This document shows positions 1 to 13,271 of a DNA stretch of 64,000 nucleotides, in pieces; position 1 is the first letter of the stretch, and the number at the start of each line of letters is the position of its first letter. The notes beneath the pieces were generated by a model that ran no database searches, had not been told where the DNA came from, and worked only from the letters and a program-made list of their open reading frames with translations. The DNA lies in NCBI RefSeq assembly GCF_030867145.1, contig NC_134454.1, positions 45,708,320 to 45,772,319 of the forward strand, written 5' to 3'. Position numbers and translations under genes: made by a program. Source of the DNA: Opisthocomus hoazin. Taxonomy: Eukaryota; Chordata; Aves; Opisthocomiformes; Opisthocomidae.

Positions 1-2647
1 TCTACATTAAATATTTTTATTTGTTTGGCATTTCCGTAAAAAGAAGCCAGGTAAGTCACTGAAATATGTTGTATCACTTCTGATTGATTTCTCTAGATCA
101 GCTGTGCTATCCAGCTACCAGTCTTGGAATTGAAACTTACCATAGTCTTGTACATTTCAGCATTATCTTGAAGAATGTATTAGTGTCTTTAGTGACATCC
201 TGCATTAATATAAATGCTAGCCTACTAACTAGTCTACTAACTAATCTGCTAGTCTACTAACATTTTCAACTACATGGTAATAAATTTCACTATTTAAGGA
301 AGTGTGTTGTGGAGAAGCAGTAATATGCACAAAAAGTATTCAAGCAGGGTTTGTTTCTTTTTTTATCTTTTGTTAGTGTATCTTCCTTCATACACTCCCG
401 AACCTTTTCTATTTAGATTGTAATTTACTTGATACAGGAACTTGTCTCTTCTGTATAACCCAGGGTACAATGCAGTTGAATCTTTAGTTATAACACCCTA
501 TGACTACTATAATTCAATTACGAACAATAAGTAAAATAATATTACTGTAAAGCAGTGTATGAAATAAATACTGGCATGTAATCCAGCATAAGAAGACACT
601 GCTATTTGTGTTGTTACACACAAAATTAAAAGTATTTAAAAGAACTATCTTCAGACAGAGGTTTTGGTCACATAATTCCCATTCACTTTTTCAATCATTG
701 AAGTTGACAGGTGGAAGGAGCACTTCGTTGGTAGATAGTAACTGGATGAATATTGACACCCATACTTGATAAGTATGTCTGTTCAGGTCTGAATCTCCTG
801 GATTCTGAGATATATTTGCATGTTACATATGACACTGTATATTTTAAATCTGAAGTTGTGGGTTATGCCTTAGATATTTTCGTAGACTATGTTTGCAAAG
901 CTGTTATTTTCTTTGGCATATTTTTGGAGGAGGACAGGGTGGAAAAGATTGTAAGTCATATTGCAGGAAAACTAGTTACGAAGACTTAGAAAGTGTTCTG
1001 AGTAGAAAATTGTGCTTTGTGTACATTCTAACTCCTATCTGTTAGGTACTGCATAGAAAATAAAGAAATAACTTCATATACTTGCTGACTCAGCACGCAC
1101 TCCGCAATGCTGACACAGCTCCAGAATGAGCTCCCAAATGCCTGATAACTTTTTCTCTTAACAAAGAGGATTTCAAGTGAAAAGGGAGTTCTTCCCATAA
1201 TCCTTCATTCAAAGAAGTATAACTCATGAAAGAAGTTCACGTGCAATACTGTCTGACAACATTCTCCTGTAGTTCCAGCTTAGGAAAGACTCACTGCGTA
1301 ACACATCAATAATTCCCTCTTTAACAGAGACCATCATCTAAGATGAAAGCCTTGGCATTTGGGAAAGATGTATAAGTGGATCAAAATCCTCAGCTGGATC
1401 ACCAGTCACAGGAATGTCAATTTGACAGTTGTTATTCATGCATTGGTTGCAGCCAGTTTCTGAAAAAAAAGGTCCTTCTATGCTTGACCTGCATGTCCAT
1501 TTCCCCTTAATAATACAAAGGCACAATTACTTTTATGCCGCACTTTCTAATTTCCTGTTTGGAAGCTTAGGTTATATGAAGCAGGCAGCCTTTGATAAAT
1601 TGTTCAATCCTGTGTTCTCCTCTCAGATGACCTTTAATCAGTCCTTGACTTTTTTTCTGTGAATTAGATTCCCTTTAGAAAGGGGATCATTTTAACTCCT
1701 TTTGTGAGGCACTATTATCAGGCTTTGCACCATCACTTTTGAGCTTTTATTGGTTTCTTGTCTTCTTTCCCTTCCTTTTGAAGAGTATTAAAACCCCTTC
1801 AGATCTTTTAATGCCCTTAAATATGTGTTACAGGGGAGAGTTTATAAAACTAAAAGTAATAATGAAAACTTATTCAACATAAATGAGTCTGATGCATGAA
1901 ACAAAATTGATCAGAAATAAGAGGATGAATAGATGCTTCTATAGCCAAAAGCCCAGGGAGTCAGTATATGACTCTTCAGCATTTGCAGTGAACATAAATT
2001 TACTCAAATATATTGAACAAAAAATCTGAAAATTTGCTTTAGCTGTGGACAGAATACTTAATGCTGAATATGCTGCCAGTATATGAGAATCCACATAAAC
2101 ATCCTGTCTCATATATTGCTGTTACTTTCGCCTTAAATGAAACACTAGAAGCAGGCGAACTTTGGTTCTTTATATATCAACATTGTGCTCTGCTTACCAT
2201 TCTTGAGATCATACTTCAGGGTTTTATTTTTGTTTTTGGCACGATCACCAAACATTTTCCCCTCACTAGTTTCCCTTCTTGGATTAAACGATTGATGGTT
2301 ATCAATAAAGTTGCAGAACTTTCTTCAACACATGGTAATAAAACAACTCAGCACTTTCTTCCAAATTGCTTTAAAAACACCAAAGCATGGAATTTGTTGA
2401 GTGCTAAACATTCACTTTTCATTGGCACAAAGGCTGGAAAAGTGCCTGACTCATCATAGTCTTAATTTAATTTCATACCTGTACAGTTTTGCTGGTCCAG
2501 AATTGTTTTGACACTGACATAAGAGAAAAATAAAAGATACAGATCCATAAATCCATTTGCCAGCTAAAAAAGAGTCACTTTGCCTAACCTCCCTATCAAA
2601 GTCTTTCGCTGTCCTCAGAATAGAGAATTAACTTACGGAGTTGGGGA
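1..2647. other. Unassigned AT-rich DNA
   Basis: No gene, LTR or LINE could be recognised. Open frames are short and show no family motif; the longest (2,061-2,459 plus, 132 codons) is hydrophobic and low in complexity, with no recognisable domain. The only structure seen is a short 12-bp tandem repeat near 219. Confidence 0.6.
219..261. repeat. Short 12-bp tandem repeat
   Basis: Two adjacent 12-bp units (agcctactaact, agtctactaact) are followed by a partial unit (aatctgct) and a fourth (agtctactaac). The units differ by single substitutions. This is a minor minisatellite-like array, probably made by replication slippage. Confidence 0.75.
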
Positions 2648-3462
2648 CATAGAATCATATAATAGTTTGGATTGGTCATCTAGTCCAACCCCCCTGCAAC
2701 AAGTAGGGACACCTTCAACTACATCAGGTTACTCAGAGCCCCATCCAGTCTGACCTTGAATGTTTCCAGGGATGGGGCATCTATCACATCTCTGTGCAAC
2801 ATGTGCCAGTGTTTCACTACCTCTTTGTAAAAAATTTCTTCCTTTTATCTCATCTAAATCTACCCTCTCTTTATTTAAAACCATTACCTGTTGTCCTATT
2901 GCAACAGACTCTACTAAAAAGTGTGTCCCCATCTTTCTTATAAGTCCCCTTCAGGTACTGGAAGGCCACAACAAGATCTACACAGAGCATTCTCTTCTCC
3001 AGGCTGAATAGCCCCAACTCTTCATAGGAGAGGTGTTACATCGCCCTGATAATTTTTGTGAACCCGCTCCAAGAGGTCCATGTCTGTCCTGTGCTGAGGG
3101 CTCCAGTGCTGGACACAGGACTCCAGGTGGAATCTCACAGAAGTGGAGTAGAGGGGCAGAATCACCTCCCTGGACCTGCTGGGAATGCTTTTTTTGATGA
3201 AACCCAGCATATGGCTGTCTTTCTGGGCTGCAAGTGCACATTGTCGGCTTATGTCCCATTTTTCATCCACCAGCTCTGCAAAGTTATTCTTGGCAGGGCT
3301 GCTCTTAACCCCTTTATCTCTCACTCTGTATTGATAGCAGGGGTTGCCCCAAACCATGTGCAAGACCACTTCTCGGCTTGGCTCGGTCCATTTGAATGTC
3401 ATCCTGTCCCTCAGACTTGCAATGAAGGACTTGAACAACTTTCTTCCAAAGTACAAGACCAA
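2648..3462 (-). mobile_element. CR1 LINE, 5'-truncated copy
   Basis: Read on the minus strand, this is the end of CR1 ORF2 followed by the CR1 3' end. The 3' terminus lies at the left, where agaatcatataata is a decayed form of the reversed ATTCTATG tail, followed by the diagnostic gtcatctagtccaacc. Minus-strand frames from about 3,460 down to 3,022 keep CR1 ORF2 C-terminal motifs such as RQCALAAQKDSHMLG, SRSREVILPLYS and DMDLLERV. The frame is broken after that, so the copy is dead. The right boundary is approximate because similarity fades near 3,440-3,475. 5' truncation is normal for CR1. Its divergence suggests it is older than the copy at 7,912. Confidence 0.88.
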
Positions 3463-6400
3463 AACTCTCCTCTATGATTACAATACTTAAGATTCTTTCA
3501 ACACATCTTAAAAACCGAAGAACATCTGGTCGAAGAGAGGTGAGACAAAGAGAAGATGAGAAATTAAATGACTGACTTCTAATATCCTCATTAGAACCCA
3601 TGCTTATTGATTTTTGGTAAGAATTAAATTAAATTAATTACTTTTATTACAGTTAAGGTATGATTTGTGTTATCAGCTTCTCAAGCCTCTATAGCTCTCC
3701 AGAGATGGTGGAGAAATCGGTCAGATTCAGTATATGTTTAGTTAAAACCACTTGAATAACATGTAGCAAATGAGACGTCAAAAGGAAATGAACTGTAATA
3801 TCAGATCACTTTTTGCACACATAGGATAATTTGCCACAGAAAAAGGAAATGAATGAAAGAGATGAATAGTAAACAAAAAAAACCCCAAAACTAAATGCAG
3901 GAGATATGATAAAGATAAGTGCCTTCAAGTATCAAGAATAACAGGTGACTTGGTGAAGATCACAAACAGAAACTGAAGATCAGTCTATTTTTAAGATCAT
4001 TTGCATTTTGAATTATTATCTGATTCAGATATGAAGTGTCAAGAGTGAGAGAATCAAAACAATTTAAACAGCAATTACTGTAAAGCTTGGTGAGAATCTG
4101 GAGTAGGATGGAAGACCTAATAAAACAGCAGTATTCTACAAGAAAAGATAGCAATCACAAGTTTGTGTGATAAAGTACAAAAAAATACTCCTTCAAGTTA
4201 TAAATTACTGAAGGATGATGAGAGTAATTTGATGGATAATTTAAGGATGGGATGATACAAACAAATAGCTATATTCTAGACAGATGTTGTTGAAAACATG
4301 AGTTGTTAGGCAACTTCAAAGGAACCAGAATGAATCAAGTGTTGCCAGTGTTCCCACCAAATTCTGAAATTTTAATCTCAGTCTTTATCAAAACAATTGT
4401 ATTGATTAAACACTGTTAAAAAAAATTCAAACTATTATAGGCAAACCCAATTTTGAAAAAAAAAGATCTATTGTAATTCAGAAATGATGATCCCACAAAC
4501 TCTTTCCTTAGTATGTCACATGGAATTCTGGTTTTGATTTTCAGGATAACATCCACATAGTTTATGTCCTGACCCAGTACTAAATAGTCATCTGTACATG
4601 GCTCTTCCTCACTGTTTTGTTCAGAATTTTTGAATCTGTGTTGAGAGGGTTTCCAAAACGCTTCAGTGATTTCAGCTTTCTCTCTTGTGTCTACACTAAG
4701 AAAATAGAATTATAGGTAAATATTCTTGGTTTTGCAGAACTGTGTAGTAGTGAGAGTTGTTCAACCTTAGGCAAGTCGCTAATGTTCTCTGACCCTCTAT
4801 TCATCACATAGGCCTAATAAAATATCCACAAGTAGCAAGTATGAAATTTAAGCTAAACAAAAAGTTTATAGCAGTATCAGAATAAAACTGGCACAATTAA
4901 TTGAACTGCAGTGAAACAAATCCTACTGGCAGCAGTAAAAGTATTCAGTCACATATGTTTCATTCTGTTGCTAGTCATGTATAATGCTCTAGCTAAAGTA
5001 AATGTAATGTCCCTGTCTTTCTTCCCAGTGTAGTACAGTAGCACCAGCAGTAAGTATATTTTTGCTGCTGTTGATAGTGACATAGCACTTAAACAAAGGG
5101 AGAGTAGAATTCACAAATTCTGGTAAACCTTAAAAATGTTCTGTGGGAAGCTGCTGAATTACTCTTGAAACAGGCATTATTATGTTCTTCTTAGCCTGCT
5201 GGACAGACACACAGGTGTGATCAGTGGAAACAGTTTTATGAAACTGGTTGGAAGATACAAACATGATATCATACAGAGAGGAATTTAGGAGAAATAAAGA
5301 AATAATGAGTTCCTGAAAAAAACAAATGCATAGTTTAGTTTTTTAAGCAACCACTTCTGTTTGTATTTCTCTATTCTTATAAACTTAAATTTCCTTGGAA
5401 TTTTAAGCTTCCTATTGGTAAAGAGGAAATCCATAACTATTATGGCATATATAAGGACTACTAAACTTAGTAAAGCTATTAACAAGGTGAGCAAGGAAAC
5501 AAACCAAAACCTTCTCTTCAGTCAATATGATTCCACTTATTTCTCACAAAGAAAGAATTCAACAGTTAAGAGCTTAATTTTGCTAATTCAAATCTCGCTG
5601 AGACCAACTCCTGAAAGAATTTTTGTAAGAAAAATCTTGAAATATTTCTGATAATTCATAAAGCAATTACATTTCTTAGTTATAAATAGATTAATTAGGT
5701 AACTTATAGATGAAAAAAGGCACTAAACAGAACTAACTTTGATGGAGTTGCATCCATGAGGGAGTTACTGGCTATGGCTTTTAGGGTCCTTGCGCATTCC
5801 TGATCTATTTGTCTACATTCTGCAAATTTGAAACTATTATCATAGACTTCTACTGATATTTGTATTCATCTTTATCTGTTGCCATGATACAGCTATCAAG
5901 TTATGACACAGATGTGCTACTGTTGACACACCTGTGCAGACAAACAACAGCTCTTTAATACGATTTTAAGATTGATAGTTGAGACTGATCTAGTGAGAGG
6001 GCTATTTGGAGTGAGATTTGCAGTGTGTTTTTTCAGCAGCTGTTTTTGCTCTTTTGGTTCTGTGAAGGCTGGAAGATAGGAGGCTAGGTAGGGTTTTCTG
6101 GGTGTGGGTCTAAACAGACCTGGATAGTTCTAGGGGTAAACAGAAGAAGACAGGCAAAGTGATAGTGAGAATACAAACCTCATGACATTGTCCATGATTG
6201 CATACAAAGTCAAAAAATCAAGGTCTCTATTTATGTACTTAACCATATGAACAAGAGAGGTACAAGACACATATGAGGGGTATGAACAGTAATTATTTCT
6301 TGAAGATGTCCTTTCTAGAAAGTTATAAAATTATTCTAATAAAACTGGTGAGTAGTAGCAACTACAAGTTTACAGAAGCATGTGTAGGCCTTACATACAC

Positions 6401-7911
6401 ATAAAAGTCTTGTTATATAGTCCATTGGATATACTGAACAGACGATGTTTCAAGCACTGAAATTACTATACATCATACCATCAACACAGGTGGTAGGTTG
6501 CCTTCTCAGTAAAACTATTTAATGACGTTCCATTTTCCATTAAGACATTAGAACAAAAGTAATTTAATTTTGAAGAGAAAACACAAAGATCAATTCTTTC
6601 TGGAAAAGTTAAACCTATCCAAAATAGCACAGTTTTCAGTATCACTCCGCTTTAAGTAAAAATAATTATAAAATTAAAAGTTAATAGCTGAAAGCTTGTA
6701 GAGAAAAAAATCTTAGAAAATAATTATTGTCTGTTTCTTGCCATGGTGTAAATTTAAGTGTCTCTCAAGAAAATTATCATTTATTGGGAATATATTTATT
6801 CAAACTTTTGTGTTTTGAATTACTGAACTTTTGTAACATTTGAATAGTTTAGTTGATAAAACACACTTCCGAAAGACTAGTAACTTTTCCCCTCAGGGTA
6901 ATCCTACTGATATCAGTGGGAATGACTAATTAATATGTTCTTTAAAAATTTTGACTATAATCAGATATTTTAATTTTGCCACTAACAAAGGCTAATTATT
7001 TCTAGCCATGAAAGATGTAAGATTTTTTAATAACAGTTTTGAAAGAGTGAATACAGACAAAATATTTAGGGAAGAATCTGCATGGCAGCGTAACTTTAAA
7101 GCCTCCAATGCAAATATTATCATAGCATCAAAGGAGAAAAGTCTCAAATGGTGAAACAACAACTGGGAAACCAACCAAGAAAAGAGGAGAAAGAGAACTT
7201 GTTTAAATACTGTGTAACTGTGCTAAAAGAAATAGAAATAGCAAGATAAAGTTTACTAAAATACTAAGATTAAAGTTTACTGAAAGTAATACCCTGCAAG
7301 GTTGTTACCTCTGGCATTTCTATATTTGTTCATCTTTCTAAATTAAAGACATTTATTATACTACAGCAAATATTTTCTGTGGTCAGTGTTTTTAATATAG
7401 GTATTAAAACTGAACATACTTTCAACATTGTATGTAACATACAGTTTACCATGTCTGATGGACTTTCAGATATTTGGGAACAGAGCGCTGCAAGAAATGA
7501 ATCACTAAATTAACCCTTTTATAACTGATAATACTTGTATTATCACTTGCAAGTGATAATACTTGGTGAACAAAGGAAATTTCTTAGATTAAAAAAAGAA
7601 AGTATTGAATATATTGATGACAGGAAAAGTCACACAAGTTGATTATGAATGAGAAACAGTGTACAACTAGGCCTTGGCTTTCATTTGGCCAAAACTTTTG
7701 GTGGCAGTAAACAGCAGTACTGTCAAGACCTGGCACAGTTACATGGTTGACACTGCTTTGGACCACACCCATGAGAATCTATCTCTAATCAGATTAGCAG
7801 ACCATCAGATTAGCCAAGTTGGCTCATTCTGATGATGTGACAGAAGACAGTGTGTCTTTACTTTTTCTCCTTCTTTTTCTTTTCCTTCTTCTTCACTTCA
7901 GCCTGCCTCAG
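3463..7911. other. Unassigned AT-rich DNA
   Basis: No recognisable gene or dispersed repeat. Only short spurious frames occur. The one distinctive structure is the perfect palindrome at 7,537-7,562. Confidence 0.6.
7537..7562. repeat. 26-bp perfect palindrome
   Basis: The arm gtattatcacttg is followed immediately by its exact reverse complement, with no spacer. The right arm also belongs to a direct repeat (tgataatacttg) whose other copy starts about 7,527, so the site mixes inverted and direct repetition. It could form a cruciform. No adjoining gene gives it a function. Confidence 0.85.
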
Positions 7912-8310
7912 TTCAAGAAAGATGAAGAGCTACTGGAGAGAGTCCAGCAAAGGGCTACGAGGAAGATGAGGGGACTGGAGCATCTCTCCTATGAGGAAAG
8001 CCTGAGGGAGCTGGGCTTGTTCAACCTGAAGAAGAGAAGGCTGAGAGGGGACCTAATAAATGCTTATAAATATCTCAAGGGTGGGTGTCAGGAGGATGGG
8101 GCCAGACTGTTTTCAGTGGTGCCCAGAGACAGGACAAGGGGCAACGGGCACAAACGGAAGCAGAGGAAGTTCCAGCTGAACATGAGGAAGAACTTCTTCC
8201 CTCTGAGGGTGACGGAGCACTGGAACAGGCTGCCCAGGGAGGTTGTGGAGTCTCCTTCTCTGGAGATATTCAAGACCCACCTGGACAAGGTCCTCTGCAG
8301 CCTGCTGTAG
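7912..8310 (+). pseudogene. CR1 ORF2 C-terminal fragment (reverse transcriptase polyprotein end)
   Basis: This is the last ~130 codons of CR1 ORF2, the endonuclease/reverse transcriptase protein that copies the element at its target. The fragment holds only the region C-terminal to the RT catalytic core. Motifs that identify it include [73 protein letters not shown] and [19 protein letters not shown] before the natural stop. The reading frame has no frameshift or internal stop. It happens to extend upstream into non-CR1 sequence to an ATG at 7,819, giving a 163-codon frame whose first ~30 codons are not CR1. With no endonuclease or RT core it cannot support transposition, and there is no evidence for host use. 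Confidence 0.9.
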
Positions 8311-8396
8311 GTGATCCTGCTTTGGCAGGAGGATTGGACTAGATGACCCACAGAGGTCCCTTCCAACCCCGAATATTCTGTGATTCTGTGATTTTC
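7912..8396 (+). mobile_element. CR1 LINE, 5'-truncated, well preserved
   Basis: This plus-strand CR1 contains the last part of ORF2 and the complete 3' end. After the ORF2 stop at 8,310 come the typical CR1 3' sequence (ggattggactagatgaccca, then ggtcccttccaacccc) and a terminal attctgtgattctgtgatt, the CR1 octamer repeat. The left edge is about 7,912, where CR1 similarity begins just after a pyrimidine-rich stretch. CR1 inserts by target-primed reverse transcription and usually leaves such 5'-truncated copies. Among the CR1 copies here it is the least decayed. Confidence 0.95.
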
Positions 8397-10139
8397 CAAA
8401 TACTTCATAAACCTATGACAGTCTGCTTTATAATTACTATGGTCTGCTGTTAGTCCATATCCAGTTAGTGACTCAGTGCCCAAGGAGTATAATCTATACC
8501 TTATCAGAGCTATTTTCAAACGCATACAGGCTCTACAACTTTTGTGCTTTCAGTTTTGGACAACAACTTCAGTGTTGAAATCCCTTCCTTACCTCATTGA
8601 ACTACAGGATATTATGAAAGGAAACTATTCACAGTCTATTTTAATTAACTCTCTATTTACTGGGCTTTCTATTGACCATTAACTAGAAGCCTTTCAACGC
8701 TTTTTTAAAGACTGTAAAACAATTCTAATTTCCTTCTGAATAATATTTTCTACTTGTATAAAGATGGTGAATTCTTTTGCTTTTTATGTCATTATTCTTT
8801 GTCGGGACCACCGAAGTAATATTTGTTTGAATGTTTTAGATTTTCTCTTTCATTTACGTTACCTAAATTATACAAGAGTGCTCATAAGATTATTTACTAT
8901 CTTTACTATCTATCTTTACTATTTAAGAGGCTAGTCTTGAATTATTGCATGGCTACACAAAAAAACTCAACGCTGCACTAGTTAGTACCTTTACTGCAAG
9001 AAGACATAACAAAGATGTAACAAAAGATGCAAGAAAAGTGTAACAAAGAGGCCTGGTAGAAGAAAACAGTACATATAGAGCACTGTACCACCCTTAATGT
9101 CAAGAAGCTATCAGCAAGATTCTGTTTCCATTGCTAACACAATCTATTTTTAACTTTGGTTTAGAAGCCTTAAATTGATAATTTAGTCTTATTGCTACAT
9201 TTAAAAAGAAATCTACAATGATTCATTCTTCATTCCCAGGAGAATATCTACGATTCTCTTCCTGACAGGCATAGTTAATGTGATTGCAGATGTGTATGTG
9301 CCAGAAAGAGGAAGCACTCAGATCCATGTATTTCAAAGAAAGTAACAAAAGCAAGGAGGAAAGAAGGTAGGATTTCCAATGTTTGTTGAACCTATGAATT
9401 TTACTGGAAATTCAGATATTTGTCTGAACTTGTTCCTCATAAGGAACTTTCATTGTGGGGAAAAGACTAGAATTGAAAGCGATCTTGTTTTGGGAACTTG
9501 GTGCAGTACACTTTCTATGACATTGTTTTAGTTGTTTATTTATTTGTGCACACATACATGTGTATGAGCAAAAGTAAAACTATAGACAATAATTACTGAC
9601 TGTAGAACGGCAGAATAACATTTAAGGCGAGATCCTTGGTGACCACTGAAATACACCTATATTTTCACAGACATTATTGTGCTACTAAAAACAATCGTAG
9701 TTATGCATCTGGAAACAACACTTTTTACTAACTGAATAGTTGAACAATATTCTAACTACAGCTATGCTTGGCTGTTGGGTTGGAGGAATTCCTGAAACTT
9801 GTCTCACAGTGACAGGCAGTTTTACTTACAGTGACAGATGATTACTTACTATTTCCTAAAGCTCTTCCAGATGCAAATGTGAATGAAGTAAATCACATAC
9901 TTGCATTAAGCTTGTGATTGTTCTGACCTCCACTTATAGTTCTCTGTCTGAGAGAAACTTTGTACCTTGAAAGGAGTGAAGTTTTCAGAACAAGAGCAGT
10001 CCTCAAGAGCCTGACTTGTCAATGAATTTAGTGAAAAAAAAACCAACCACTAAGATCTGAGAAAATGAGAACCCATGGCAAATTTCAAAATACAATAAAA
10101 ACTTCATAAGGTATTTAGGTTTAAGTGAAAATTTTTATA
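8397..10139. other. Unassigned AT-rich DNA
   Basis: Nothing recognised between the two CR1 copies, only short random frames. Confidence 0.6.
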
Positions 10140-10362
10140 AAATCATAGAACCATAGAAAGTTTTGGGTTGGAAGGGACCCCTAGAGGTCATCTAGTCCAA
10201 CCCCCCCGCAGCGAGCAGGGACACCACTAACTAGATCAGGTTGCTCAGAGCCCAGTCCAACCTGGTCTTGAATGTTTCCAGGGATGGGGCCTCCACTACC
10301 TCTCTGGGCAACCCGTTCCAGTGTTTCACCACTCTCATTGTAAAGAATTTCTTCCTTATGAT
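10140..10362 (-). mobile_element. CR1 LINE 3' tail fragment
   Basis: On the minus strand this is the last ~220 bp of a CR1. The left edge has aatcatagaaccatagaaag (reversed octamer repeat), then gggttggaagggacccctag and gtcatctagtccaacccccc. The right part reads as the reverse complement of the end of ORF2. Similarity stops at about 10,362 after ttcttccttatga, the truncation point. The sequence is close to consensus-like CR1 tails, so it looks fairly young. Confidence 0.93.
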
Positions 10363-13266
10363 ATACAGTAGGAAAAAAAATTGTATTTATGGGATATTTT
10401 CCACTAATGCTTTATTTAAAAGCTTGTTGCTTTCAGTGGTCTTTTATCAGACTCTAAGATTCAGCAAAAAGGATTTGCTCCAGGATTTCATTCTCCCATG
10501 AATAAAACAACTTCATGAAGTTTTGATTCTTCAAGAGCACTCTAGAGTCCAATGAATGAAACATAGGTTTGGTCGTGCAGAGACATGAATTTTTAAAAAT
10601 AAGCTGAGAAACTCTATTTTTATACTGTGTCTTTCAATGATGGATCATGCAGAAAATTAAGCATTTACTCTCCAAATGTGAAAACTGAAGTGTTTGTGAT
10701 AAATAGTCACAAACAAACTTAACTCAAAGACTTGGAGCTGGACTCTTAGAAAATTAAAATTAGCAGTGATTTCTACAAAGATGTGAAAACAGAAGATGAG
10801 GAACAAAAGTTAAGGACTTTTTTTCTCTCCCTCCACCCCAGCCGTTTTTACAAATATATTAAAAAAAACAGGTGGTGATTTATCAGTTTATGTTACTCAG
10901 GCATAGTTTATATAGCTGGACAGTCATATAAATAGTGGTGAACACTGGGGTTTTTACTTTGGCGCCAATTAACGTCCATCCAATAATTTGTGGTTTCAAG
11001 TTTTGCTTGCTGCATCTCTGATAGTATGATTTTTTTAATTCTTTCATTTGAAGTGATATCATGAGCTATATTAAGATGAAAAATGAGTGAATAGTTGAAC
11101 ATAGTAATTTGTGACTGGTTGTTCAAATAAGTATTATCCAGCAGTCAAGGACTGTTTGATGTATGGGATGCATATAAACGCAAATAAAATTACAAACTCT
11201 TTCCAAAGATAGAACAGGATTGAAATTATGTGAAATACTAACATCATTCCACAGTTTGCCATCATTAATACTTCAGAAACTCTTACTAATCTGAAAATTT
11301 TACTCTGTTTCACAGGTATTTTTCCTACACTAAATAGAAAATATTCTCCCAAACATACAGAAATACTTTTTAATGTGGCTGTACTTATAGGTCTTTGATA
11401 GTGCTTTGATATCTTCAGATGAAATGTGGCAGTGAAGTATGAAGTATTTCTATTCTTTCTTTCTTTCTTTCTTTATTAAAAAGTGAGACTAAAGACAGAA
11501 GAAATTAACCTTGTGAAGTGTTGCTAAGAATTTCTAACTTGTGCAAATCTGGACAGCAAGTGCTACTGAATAATACAATGTGCACCATTCATGACACTTG
11601 TGTAAAACGCCAAATCATGGTTTCCTTAGTTAATACCTACAGCATTCTTCCAGATATAAGCAAGCCCATTCATGGAGTTCTAATCCATATCAGTAAAATT
11701 AACAGATTGTATCTTTGTATTACGTATAATCAGACAGATGCCCTTTGATTTTTTTATGAAGGTAAGTGAGGAAATAGAATACTTAAAAAACAGTTTTGAT
11801 CGAAAATTACTTAGATAGAATATATTTAGCTATTCCTAATTTGAGTCAAACTGAGATTTTTTTATAAAGTAAAATGGAAAAGTATATTGTATTGGTAGTG
11901 TAGAGAGAGAAATGATTCTTGTTAAATAAGTCTCTTCATTGCTTTGATAGACGTAGACTTTAAGAGGAGAAAAAAAATTGAATAAGAAATTTATCGAAGA
12001 GCTCTCTTTAGGAATCAAATTAAGCATTTCATGTTTTGTCTCATCCAAGTTTAATGTCTTTTAGATTATCATTTATCAGCTCTCAGCTGCAATGTCCCTT
12101 CTGCTTTTCATTCTTCACTGAATGTGCTAAAAATCTCTAAGCTGTATTTCTTTCAATTTCATCCTAAATCATTTTGAGTTTTTGTGGACTCAGGTGAAAC
12201 TGTTCACGTCCAGCATCTGTAATAATCCCTTTGAAGTTGAACTTTGCTCCACAGTTCTCCTTCTGCTTGACTTGTCAGCTACTATTCAGCCTATAGATCT
12301 ATAAAGCAGATTATATGTTCACTTCACTTACCTTTCTTGACTTCACCTACTCCTGGTTTTCTTCAAAGACTATCTTATTTCTAACCCTGTGGGCATGTGG
12401 TGGGCTCCTTTTGTGTAAATATTTAACTGGCTTCTGTCCTTCAGGTTTTCTTTTATCTCCTGCTATATATTTTAGGTAGAAAATCTCATCGTACCCATGA
12501 AACCACTGTCCACTGCTGTGCAGGCTACTCCATTCAACACCGATTTACTGTAAAAATTTCTAATTTAAGAGAAAATATATCCTATAATTTTGGGGAAGCT
12601 TTACTGTTAAGCTGATGATAAACATGATTAAACCAGTGTTCTCAGAATATCATATCTTCTCTATTGCAAAGTACTTAAGAGCAGGGACTTGTTTTTTCAG
12701 ATGTTTCAACTGGGTGTACAAAAATATTCCTCTTCTAGATGCTGCCAAAAGCAGAACAAGGCTGAAATAGATGAGATATAGCATGGTTGGAAATGCAACA
12801 CAGAAGAAAAAACAACAACAAAAAACCCTACTAAAAACATACCTTTGAAGATATTTTATCGAAAAAGGCAGAATAACGATGCTTCTGATAAGGGAAAGAC
12901 ATCCAAGAAGCCGTTGAGACAGATTCCAACTAAACACCAGGTTCAGCAGATATTCTTGAAGAAGAATAAACATATGTCCGAGAAGACAAGGTAGTAGTGA
13001 AATGCTGTTTAGTGGCATTCAGCTTTATTCAGGTGCAGAACAGCACTATGCTGCAGAAAGATTTTACCATAGTACTCTTACCATTGCTGTCAGGATCATA
13101 GCAGCATATTTTTTTAATACACACAATGGAAAAGACAAGCAAGTATAATATGAACTTCTCAGTATTGACTCTAACTATTGCCAAAGAAAAAACTTCTGCA
13201 TATCAAAACGTATTTACTTTAATTAAAAATAACCACTGTAAATCCAGAAGTGGTTAATAGGGCTAT
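10363..13266. other. Unassigned AT-rich DNA
   Basis: No gene or dispersed repeat recognised. It contains a small TTCT tract at 11,453-11,475. A minus-strand frame at 12,650-13,018 (122 codons) is rich in hydrophobic residues but matches no known family and has no codon-level support. Confidence 0.55.
11453..11475. repeat. (TTCT)n microsatellite
   Basis: About six uninterrupted TTCT units. Confidence 0.9.
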
Positions 13267-13271
13267 CAATG
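13267..13271. repeat. Left 5-bp target-site duplication (caatg)
   Basis: The five bases before the LTR start are identical to those directly after its end at 14,399-14,403. This fixes the insertion borders. Five-base duplications are usual for ERVL-like integrases. Confidence 0.88.

Noticed and set aside
2061..2459. 132-codon plus-strand frame
   Set aside because: No motif, unremarkable composition, no splice or promoter context; a frame of this length is expected by chance in tens of kilobases.
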